Assembly (NCBI RefSeq): GCF_009389715.1
Contig: NC_052399.1
Coordinates: 19,905,646-19,969,645, forward strand
DNA length: 64,000 bases
Direction of reading: 5' to 3'
Source of the DNA: Phoenix dactylifera
Taxonomy: Eukaryota; Streptophyta; Magnoliopsida; Arecales; Arecaceae
Under the pieces are notes generated by a model. It had not been told where the DNA came from. It ran no database searches and saw nothing but the letters and a program-made list of their open reading frames with translations. Shown here piece by piece: positions 53,901 through 64,000 of this stretch. The position numbers and the translations under genes were made by a program. Each line of letters starts with the position of its first letter. The first letter of the stretch is position 1.

Positions 53901-56900
53901 TGAAAAGTACTGAGCAGTATAAATCAGAAAAGACAGAAATAACAGACCAATTATAAAGACTAACACTTTGACTACAGCCCTTACAAAAACCAAAACCACT
54001 GCTTAAGCAGCAAATAGGCATTAAAATAGTAGAAATGTTGACTGAAAAAAAGTAAAGCAGTCTATCATAGAACAGAACAAGAAATTTACTTGTACTTGCA
54101 AAGAAGCAGCCACTGGTTAAGCACAGCATTGCAAGTGTATACCAAGCCATCCTCTTCCCATATTTCCTTGAAAGTGCAATTACCAGAACTGTCTCTGTAA
54201 TAGTTGAGATAAGACCAAGAAAGAGTCTTACCGCGTAGAAAACTCGAACCTGAGATCCCATCAGCAAGAAACGTGAGAGGACAGACTGCAAAAACATTAT
54301 ATGGTATTAAAAGATACAAAGGTTTCATAAAGAGCAGAATCAGCATACCTTATCCTCATTGTAGATTAAAGAAGCAGGTCCAGCCACTAGTGCATGAAAA
54401 AATAGGTATAGATATGACCGGAGAGCAAATTCAGAGCTGCAAAAAATGAATATATCCTCATAATCATACCGATAACTAACAAAACAGCTCACACAACAAA
54501 CATCCAAAATCAGTTGAAGTGAAGAACTATAAATGGTTACAGTTGAATTCAACTTTTAGCTTCTTTCTTCCCTTTTCAAATAATGTTTACTTATAGATAC
54601 TTACAGCCAAACCAATGTTGCCTTCACACAAAGGAAACATATAGTAGCTGGGAATACATTTTGGAGTAAACTTGAGCAACTAGAGGAGAAATTTAAATTC
54701 ATATTAGGTGAGAAAGTACTCCATGATCATAGAAAATTTGACATGCACTGGAATATACCAAACAATGAGGGTTCAAGAGTCAGCAGCTAAACTATAAAAG
54801 GATGAGGGAAAGGTAATACACCTTCAGGGATGAAATCTGCACATGAAATTTCATGGCCCACTTATTTAATAGAGACACGATTCACTCTCCAGACAGTAAT
54901 TAACTCTCTAACATATGAGTATTGAGCCTGCTTAATGCACTTTAAACTTGTCTAAACTGAGTTTTGCCAGATTTGTGCCACCAATGATGTCTTGCTGGAT
55001 TTCATTTCAAAAGTTAAATTACATAAGCAACCACCTGTCTCCAAAGGTTCATCCCTTTTTTTCCAGTCAATTCAATCATCCTGGCAATATCCTTTTCTGT
55101 TGAAAGGAGTAAACTGCTGAGAAATACCTTAAAATGGGCATTAGAAAAGAAAATTTTATGTCTGATCAAAATTCTATCTCAAAAAGGCTAATTCAATCTT
55201 TTCCAATATTACCCTAGTCACGAGTATTTTCCATCAATAGAATTTGTGTCAACCCTGTCACTTGGACCCAAAGTGTTTGATGCAAACCAACAGCAAATCA
55301 TATCCTATCAAGTAGGCAGCACCAATTGGAAATTACGTCACTTGTGAATCTATATGTAACTTGATAAAGTAATGAGCAGAGTCAATTCAAGGTTCTGATC
55401 ATCAAGTGCAAGGTTTTTGTGCTACCATAGGAACACCATCATGATACTATGCTCCATGCAATACGGTTGTCTTAAAATGAGATGCCACTTAAGAGCAATA
55501 TGTGTCCCCCAAATTACAGTCTACCAAGTGTTAATAGTTTCTTAAATTTTAGAGGGCACATGTCAGCAATTGGTGCCAACACATACCTAGTGGCAGCATG
55601 TGCAAGGGATAGCAGCATCTAGTAATTCTACCTAGATTGCATCTAGCCTGTTCCTTTAATTTGAAACATGCCAATTTTTGGTTGCAAAGTTAGCATGATG
55701 CCAGTTAACAACTTGCAACTCTTTCTTCCACATACAGGCTGTCATTATAGCCATGTAAGCATTCAGAACCAGCCTTTCTCACCATTACGAGTATTTCAAC
55801 TACATGAGGAAGGCAAATGCTCCATATAAAATAAAACCACAACCCTATGCACCTTTTACTGGCATTATATGCCATACTTGGGGCACATCACCATTCATGA
55901 ACGTTCATAGAGAAACATATATAGTATAAGTGTCCGTGTTTTTTTTTTTTTGGTAATAAAATGGCTCTACATGCATACGTCTAACAGAGTTCGAGGCAAA
56001 ATATTAGTTATTAGGTTTTCCAACCTACAGAATATGACAAATGCTAGGCTTTTGACTGTCAAAGAAACAAAGAGAAATGAAAATTTGGTCAAAAAGTAAA
56101 AACATGCCCCCTTTTCCGAAGGTTCAATTCTCTCTCCCCATACGAAAAAAATGTGAATTTTTAAAATTTGATGCAGCAAGAAGGCAAAGTTGAGAACATA
56201 AAGCTAGAATAAATTCGAGGTAATATTCATCTTAATTAAAAAGCCATAACATCATGTTCTGCGGAAGTGCTTGTTCTTCCAAAAATCTGGGAGTCATGTA
56301 AACTTATGCACTTGTTCTCTTCCTTTCCAACATATGTTTTCTTATCAACCATACCACAAACCTATTACAGCAAACTAGTCCAGCAACGAACTCTCATCCC
56401 CAAAGTTGGCATCACAACCACTTAAACACACTCCTTTCCTAATATCAGCAAATACCATAACGATGTTTTCTTAGTCTCTCATCCATGCTAAGACATGAAG
56501 AAAGCCATTCAGCCATGAAGCTATGAACAGTTTGAAAAATCTCCGTTTGCACGCAAAATAGCCAAAGCCTAGAAGAAAAAAAGTGAACCCTGTAGCCCAT
56601 TATAATCAAACGAAACCCACTGGACAGTTACAGGAAAAGAAAATCATTAAAAAAAAATTTAGGCATTCTACCCTGAACCAAGATCCATATTTTCTAACAA
56701 GAATCTTGTCAGCATCAAAAACGCAATCCTTAAACCCTAACTGCATCAAGAACTTGATCTTCATACCCCAGTACAACTAAAAATAATCAAAAGAATTTAA
56801 AAAAACAAAAAAATTCAAGAAAAAGATAGATACAGTGCGTAAGGAAAAAGAAGAGGGAATTTGGGAAAACCTATACTCCCAGGTCTGGAATCCGGATTTG

Positions 56901-57163
56901 TAGAGCAGGTAGTGAAGGGGCTCCCAGTAGTTGAAGACCTCGTCGCAGTCGTGGATGATGTTGGAAGCGGCGCTCATGTGCCTCATCATCCCGAGCACCA
57001 CCATCGGCAGGACCCACTTCAACACCCCTCGATCTCCTTCGTTGTCGTTCTTCTCCGCCTTCGCCTCCTTCGAGTACCGATCAGACGAGGAAGAGGAGTC
57101 TCGATCCCACGAAGAGGGCGGTCGCCGGCGATGCCGCGCCTCCGAGAGCGCCATGGCCGACAT
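50914..57163 (-). CDS. ALG9: ALG9-type alpha-1,2-mannosyltransferase (dolichyl-P-Man dependent), complete, 10 exons
   Basis: Exons (minus order): 56871-57163, 54349-54436, 54090-54285, 53679-53899, 53227-53522, 52384-52495, 52160-52298, 51365-51561, 51188-51277, 50914-51063. All have GT-AG borders, all phases fit, and they total 594 codons (593 residues), close to known plant ALG9. Key parts: a Ser/Arg-rich cytosolic start; NIIHDCDEVFNYWEPLHYLL, the GT22 luminal loop with catalytic acidic residues; FALRSYLYLFFH; several hydrophobic segments; and SLQPHKEERFLYPIYPL, the conserved HKEERF motif. ALG9 adds mannose to the lipid-linked oligosaccharide in the ER lumen for N-glycosylation. ATG 57163 was chosen as the longest start; ATG 57154 (GCCATGGCG) is also strong. 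Intron 1 is long (2.4 kb) and shows nothing else recognisable. Confidence 0.95.
52006..52048. repeat. C-run followed by A-run in an ALG9 intron
   Basis: Roughly 20 C then 16 A, with only one interruption, inside intron 7. Length in the consensus is unlikely to be reliable. Confidence 0.8.
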
Positions 57164-60100
57164 CCTTCGCTGTCCCACCCCTCTCGCTCGCTCTCTAGTC
57201 TCTCCGCTCGCTTCTGTAATGGGTCTCCATTACTTGCTCGTATTAAAGTGTTGGGGGCCTCGGATTTAAGATGTTCCGCCCGGGCATGTTAAAGGGTACG
57301 CTTTTGGCTTATCTGGGGACCACTGCTTTGTCTAATCAATTGACGCGTAGAGCGTGGCCCAGTTCTTAATCAGTCTAATATGACCATCAGAAATGGGCAG
57401 CTAGTGGATTCTTTCTTCTTCTGAAAGGAAGAGATATGAATACAAGCAGAGACGGCAAAACAAGTGCAGTCTTTATGATGAGGAGATTGCTTTATTAACT
57501 CAGAATTGTAGCTAAAAATATCGCTCAGCCGGCGTGCCCCATTCCACCGCTCCGTTTGCATTGCGCTGTGAATTGTGCCAAATAATGGATCAACTTGATT
57601 GGTGGAAGATAATGAAGTGACCATTTTGAATGATTTACTATGCTTGCATTTAACATCATTGTTATTTTTTAAAAAAAAACAAAAACAGTTGTTTCTATTT
57701 TTTTTAATACTTATAGCTCGATGCGAGGTCCAGCCCGTTGATCCGCAATATCTGCATACTCTTGGACAAAGATGGTCTATCGTGGGTTAGACATGTCTAT
57801 AGGGAGGCGAATAACTCAACTGATTGAGTGGTCTCATTCACAGGCTATCACTCGAGAGGCTTTAACTGGAGGACCACATGTCGGTGCCTCAATCTTTATG
57901 TTAAAATATGTGCGAGTTTTTTTTGAAAAAAAAAACAACAGAACTAGCCTTTTTAGATCTACGATCTAATAGATCTTGCCTTTGCTGCTCCCGTGGTCTC
58001 AATCTCAAAGCCCCTTTTTTTTGTTTGAAAGGGGGGCAATCAGGCTCGAATTCTATACGTCCAAAAATTCATAGAATTGCAAGGCCTTGAGCTTGAATCC
58101 CGTCACGCAATCATATCCAACCGGTTGGGCCATGTTTTGGGATTTAAAAAAGAATATAAAAAAACGATACCAAATAGGCCCTAGTCACACTAGTGTTGTT
58201 TATATTTTCCAAAAAATACTTTTCTTTTCTGAACCAAAAACTATATGGTTTTCTTTGCAGTTAGGTTCTCTCGAACTTTGAAAATTGGCATCATAAACCT
58301 CCTAATGCAACGAGGCAGGCATCATTATAAAATGAGTAATGTTGTATCTGAAGGAGGAAAAAGGAACATGTTTCTTTCAATAAATGTTTGTGATGATAAA
58401 ATGGAAAGCTTCAACTAAAAAAGTTCAATCATTAGTTATCAACCTCTAGAAGACTGCAACAAGGTGTTTTAACTAGAGATGGAGTTGATTGATGAATTGA
58501 AGAGAATGTATTCACCATGACCTATGCTATAGCAATTACGAAATTATGAAAACTCCTGGCACTAAGTTTGCTCTGACTAGTTCAAATATAACAAAACCAA
58601 AGTCAGCTGGAATCTTGAGATTAAAATTTTTTTTAACTTACAAATTGACTAGTTTGACAGCAACATGTTTTCTTCAATCAACCTGGAATCTGTTGCTTGT
58701 CTTCAGTCTCAGGCCACAAGGATATAGACTGAAAGGGACTCAGCAAATGTGTCTTCACAGACTTACTACCAGATGGCCTTGTCTTCGTTCTTGGCTGACT
58801 GCTTTTGGGTCTCTGGAAGTCTAGTTTCCTGTGTTTCGTCCTTAAGAGCCTCCCTCTTTTTTTTCTTCTTCTTCTTCTTCTTCTTCTTCTTCTTCTTTTC
58901 TTTTTTTTATTTTTTTGGTACAATGGCAGCTCACACTCGACGGATGTAAATACGGCCAACAAAATTAGAAAATAGAAAATAAGAGCACAAGCACCGGCCC
59001 CGTGGCTCATCCAAATGAAACAAGGACCTCCCTTTACCAATCCCGTCACACTACATGTGGGGTAAAGGTTCAAATTTACCGAGTTACAGACAAGATTAAA
59101 TACTATTAGGTATAGCAATCCATGGATAATTTTACCCTCGGGTGAGGGTTGAACTAGTTCCCTCACAGGAGCTTGAGATTAAATGTTGCACAAAGCAGGG
59201 ACCTTTAGTTAATTCCTACGGTGCAATGGTTGAACTAGCTCCGTCATGCGGCTTGCAGAGACTAGTTCAAGTATAACTTCAGACGAAATTATAATAGGCC
59301 TTTTCTTTATCGATTTTATCGTTAGGTCCCTCTTAACTTTTACAGTACGTGTTCGTCCCTTCACTACTCTCCCCCGCCAACGTCGACGGCAGCATCGTTT
59401 TCGACCACTGGCTCTCAATCAATCAAAGGATGCAACAAGGCCACTGGCCATATCAGACCTGAAATTTTTTTTGAATGTCCTAATATTTTTGGTTCTCCAA
59501 GCTACTTCTTCCCAAGATCGTCACAAGGTAGAGAATATGAACAGCTGCAGAATCTCTTATATCAAGAAGGGAAACTATACTAGGTCTTTGCATAGTTATG
59601 CAATTTGCGTAGCTCGAATAATATCAACAGCTATGCAATTTGCTTTTATAGTTATGTACTTGCATATTGCTGTCCATATTTAAAAGCTCGAGGACTTGTT
59701 CCTTATTACCTGCCATAATAACTAACCAAAATCACTGCTCAGATTTTTTTTTTTTAAAAAAAAGATTTGAGAAGATCACAGGAGATGATTGTGATGCATG
59801 GATTTTCAATATTTTCTCTCGGATAAAGGATGCCCGCTATGGAAGGTTTTTATGGAAAAAAAAGCTCGCTTACCTTGTTTATGGACATTGCTTAGACACC
59901 TATGTAACCACTGTCATGTGGAATATAACGAGCTTAAGTATGTGGACAAATTCTTACAGTAAATTAGCAAATTAACATTAGAAAATACAAATATGGCTTG
60001 TGTTTTCAATTTCCACGTCACAAGAATATAAGACAATGTAGCTATACGCAACAAACATCAACCATCTCAGCTCAGCTGCCACAACCATTCCAAAATCTAC

Positions 60101-60380
60101 AGTGAACATCAAACTCGCTGGATTCAAGCATACACACACTATCATGGCAAAGAGCAAAGCAGAGATTTTGGCATATCATTCCAGCCAGCAAAAGGCTCTT
60201 ATTATTTAAATAAAGAGAAGCTGCAATGTGGAAACAGTTTCTTTTGACAAAATGCAGAAACACTTGCAAGTATTGCAAAAAGCTCTGAAAGTGTGAGAAG
60301 GCATGCTGAACTCTCTGAACAAGCAGAGGCAACACATGATTCTTGACATATATCTAAGCAACATGTAATAAATTACCAAC
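57164..60380. other. Intergenic spacer between PEPC and ALG9, with (TTC)n at about 58861-58905
   Basis: The left end holds the ALG9 5' UTR and promoter (CT-rich, no clear TATA). The right end holds the PEPC 3' UTR. A TTC/T-rich microsatellite lies near 58861-58905. Tandem-like short blocks with GGTTGAACTAG at about 59146 and 59228 suggest a small duplication. No gene recognised. Confidence 0.5.
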
Positions 60381-63300
60381 CTAACCGGTGTTCTGCATGC
60401 CAGCAGCAATACCCTTCATGGTCAAGATAAGGGTGTCTTCCAGCCCAGGGGCGTAATCGCTCGTGGGATTCAACTTCACTAATTCAGCAGCTGGTTTGCT
60501 AGAATCCATGACCTCCTTCGACAAATGTGGCCCCACCTTGACATGGAAACTGGGGTCCCTGATCTGCTTCAGTGTACAAGCTTGACAAACATTTAGAGTG
60601 GTTATGTAAGAATCACGGAGACATAATCTCTGCTTCAAGTAAGGATCGCCTTCAAGAAGATCCTTGTGGCCAGCAACCTACAAAAATTTCCACAATTCAC
60701 ATTTCAGGACCATATATGTATCTTTGATGACTCAACATATATATTAACAAGATTGTAGTCATCCAGAATCATAGCAAGCCATATCCATCAACTTTGGCAT
60801 TTTAGGGATTCACCAGGATATATAACAGATGATTATAGTATGAATGTTACATAACTTGAATTTCATTTGCAACAAGATTAATGAGCCTCAGAATGTAAAG
60901 AAGCACCAAATATAACTTTAGGCACTGTGGCTTTCTGACTGATTTCTTGGTACAGAATTAGAGAGTTCTTATCAGTAAATATGACGATAAATAAACAGGG
61001 CACTGCTCTGTTTTGGAGGTTTAGACCTACTTCAATTAGCTTCTTCTGCTTCTGTTCTTTGGATGTACTATAGACATTGAATGTTTCAGTATCCAATATA
61101 AAATCAATTTTTTCAGTATTGGAAAATGAAATATATTGCAAGTAGGATATATAAATTCAAATAATTCTTCCAAGAAATTAAGACATGCTCTATAGACCAA
61201 ATTGAGCATGCAAACTACAGACCCCACACATAAAGAAGCACAGACACAGATCTTATCCCTAAACTGTCACAGATATTCACAGAATATAACATGTTTAAGC
61301 CTGCCTGTTGAGAAGGTCAGGAGGTCTGCCATCAGGTTAAAATCAAGAAAACTCAATTTATGAAAATAATCTGAATTTGATTAGAATTTCTTTTGGAACA
61401 ATGACAGTGCATAACAATTACTGAGGTGACTTTGTCCAGTGATTGTATCTCATGGAAATGTAGCATGTCTAATACAAGGTATGCGTAATTTGTATGAGCT
61501 GAATGGCAACCATTTGTTATAGCTTAAGCGGGATCCGGAGTGGGACTGGTCACTTGTAAAGCAACCAGTGCCCGAATAAAGCAAGTCATATGCCCTTGTT
61601 CTTGGTAACAATGACTGAGCAGTAACCACAAGAAGTTAGGAAACTAATTTTCCTCCCAACAGTTCGAACAGGTTATCATATTTTTTTTACATCAAACAGT
61701 AGCAGCTGTAAGTACCATACAAGATTTATGCTCCTCTACATTCTCAAATAACAAGACAAACCAAAACCATCCCACATCCTGCAATCTAACAATAAGCGTA
61801 AGATATGCAGAAGAGTAGACTTCACCTCAAGAAGAAGGCGTTTTGTCTCTTCATAGTTGGTTCTCAGTCGCTCCCCAAATGGCCATAAATCTTCAGACAC
61901 AAGCAATTTGTCGTATAAAGCAGCAATGCCCGGATCTCCCTTAGCAAAAACCATCTCCACCAAGTCTATTGTGACCCTGAAAAATGGCCATTCATTGTAC
62001 ATTTCTCGCAGTGTATGAAGATTTCTGATATCCTTTTCCATGGTAAGCTTGAATGCTGCACCAAATCCAAGCCACACAGGAAGGTGAAACCTTGTCTGGG
62101 TCCAAGCAAAAATCCACGGTATTGCACGGAGTGATTCTATGCCCCCACTAGGTTTCCTTTTTGATGGCCTGCTGCCGATATTCATCCTGCCATATTCCAG
62201 CTCAGGTGTTGCCTATCATACAATAAAGAGATTATCATTTTCATAAGAATATTTATTATTTCCTATAGAATGAAAATCAAAATAAACATGTAACATCTTG
62301 CACTAACATATATACACATAATTGCCTGATACAAAAATGACTCAGAATCATGAAAATTTTTTGAATCGCTTAATGTACAGATATGATCAAAAGTATGGTT
62401 ATTGCTCAAGAACTATGGCATAATATCCTACTTCAGTATCCAAGTAATTTCTAAGTGGCCTTTGCCAAGGATTTGAATAGTATAGGAATATGATATGCTT
62501 CAGCAACCCCTTATTATTACCAAGAATCGGAGTATCAGACAGCATGAAAGATGGTACTGGAGAAAGCAAAGGAGGCAGGAGGAAATATTAGCTACAAAGT
62601 TATATGGTTTTTATCTTTTAAGAAAATGCCTCCCCAAGTTGGTAGCCGCAAATCATGAAAGCAAGATTACTTACCAGGCGGAAGTATTCAACAAAGCGTG
62701 GTTCTTGGAAGACGATTGAGCGATATTCCTTCGTGGCCACCACAGCCATCTCATCCATCAGAGCACGCCATTCTGGCTTTGGAGAAATTGGAGGACGCAT
62801 GCCATGTTCAAGGGTAGCAGCTGTGAAACGTTGGAGTGTTCTAAAGCATAGATGTTCCTCTCCAAAAGATTGCTCAATGACTTCACCTTGAACTGTCACA
62901 CGAAGCGATCCATGAATAGTGTCTGGCGGCTGAGACAATATAGCAAGATGAGTAGGACCGCCTCCTCTCCCAACTGTCCCCCCTCGTCCATGAAACATTG
63001 TCAACTTCACTCCATATTGCTTAGCGACTTTTATAAGCTCCTCTTGAGCTTTATATAATTGCCAAGCTGCAGAAAGACGACCAGCATCCTTCCCAGAATC
63101 TGAATACCCAATCATTACCTCCTGCTTGCCATCAATCCTATTTCTGTACCAGTCTATTGAGAAGAGGCGGGCTAAAGCTGCAGGTGCTGCCTCAAGATCT
63201 GCTAGCTTCTCAAACAATGGCACAACTCTCAACGGCTTCTTCACATGGCACTCACGCTGCAAGAGCTCAACTGCAAGCACATCTGATGGAGCAGTTGCCA

Positions 63301-63673
63301 TTGAGATGATATAGGCCCCAAAGTTGTCAGCAGGAAGTTCCGCTATGACATGGAATGTATCTAGAACATCAGCAATTTCCTCAGTTTGGGGAAGGTCAGG
63401 ACCAAATAGAGGGCGCTTGCCTCTAAGCTCAGACAACAGCCACTCCTGACGTTGTTCCTCAGGCCAATCACGGTATGATCCAATACCAAGATGCCTAGTA
63501 ATAGCATCAATGACATCAGTGTGCCTATCAGATTCTTGCCTGATATCTAGTCTCACAAAAGAAAGGCCAAAGGTTGATACTTGGCGCAAGAAGTCAAGAA
63601 GACTTCCATCAGCAATAGGTTTGTCGCCACAAGAGCAAAGTGATCTGTAACAGAGTTCAAGGGGTTCCAGAAA
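60381..63673 (-). CDS. Plant-type phosphoenolpyruvate carboxylase, last three coding exons; 5' part outside window
   Basis: Exons: 62675-63673 (333 codons), 61826-62212 (129 codons), 60381-60677 (98 codons plus TAG). All are phase 0 with GT-AG borders. The enzyme carboxylates PEP with bicarbonate to oxaloacetate in the cytosol. Visible hallmarks: [32 protein letters not shown], the catalytic loop; [15 protein letters not shown]; and the C-terminal QNTG that marks plant-type, not bacterial-type, PEPC. Counting back from the end and assuming ~966 residues, the position that is Ser in C4 enzymes is Ala here (PWIFAWTQ). The malate-sensitivity position near 884 is Arg (LKQRLCLRD). Both are the non-C4 state. 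The N-terminal phosphorylation site lies outside the window. 63674-64000 is intron. No frame breaks were seen. Confidence 0.95.
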
Positions 63674-64000
63674 CTGCAACAGAAAACCAATTCATAATTA
63701 GCAAAACAAAAAGAATATAACATATTTATACACTAGTGTGTAAATAAAAACACCTACTTGCACAAGCATTTGCATAGATAGATGGAAAATAAACTTCAGA
63801 ATGAAGATAAGTAAACTGCTAAAACAAAATGCAGCTTAGAAAGAAAGTTCTCTAAGAAAGCATGCCTTATTGATAGAAGTGCCATGTTATTGACATCATT
63901 TCTTCATAAAAAATTATTTTCAGATCAAATAAAGAAGAATGATGCCTATTCATACACACATATTAGTAATTAATGAAGAAGTATGGACATTTGTTCCTGA

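Noticed and set aside
59040..59290. SINE-like segment with GGTTCAAATTTACCG and repeated GGTTGAACTAG
   Set aside because: No paired A box, poly tail or flanking duplication seen.
62675..63673. Bacterial-type PEPC
   Set aside because: The C-terminus is QNTG and the exon layout is that of plant-type PEPC.

Overview
The window is nuclear DNA of a flowering plant. The large intron-split genes, GC-rich first exons and large Ty3 elements suggest a monocot, possibly a palm; this is an inference from style, not a match. It holds four recognisable host genes, all on the minus strand, separated by a large block of transposable elements. The genes are a DUF676 alpha/beta-hydrolase (5' exons only, 1716-5903), a heavy-metal-associated isoprenylated plant protein (HIPP, 30561-31321), the ER mannosyltransferase ALG9 (complete, 10 exons, 50914-57163), and a plant-type phosphoenolpyruvate carboxylase (three 3' exons, 60381-63673, continuing past the right edge).

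Two full-length Ty3/gypsy elements of the Tat type dominate the middle. Element 1 (7058-21376, plus) is bounded by the 5-bp duplication GATTG. Element 2 (33820-46652, minus) is bounded by ATTTC. Each has LTRs, a shared primer-binding-site type, gag-protease-RT-RNaseH-integrase, and between pol and the 3' LTR an extra region. That region carries an antisense, apparently spliced ORF and two tandem arrays: 51/53-bp and 132-bp units in element 1, 46-bp and ~123-bp units in element 2. The arrays are rich in short hairpins and show higher-order periodicity. A ~630-bp TRIM-like element (28947-29577) has the same primer-binding sequence and only 58 bp between its LTRs.

Between the big elements lie gene relics: a broken chloroplast ribosomal protein L24 copy that keeps its intron (23510-23997), and a LARP1-like first exon with promoter (26537-27109) that runs directly into a broken hAT transposase (24880-26536).

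Many one-base indels separate otherwise near-identical repeats and LTRs, and several genes and pol regions carry single-base frame breaks. A good part of the apparent decay may therefore be consensus error. Coordinates of broken ORFs are approximate where frames shift.
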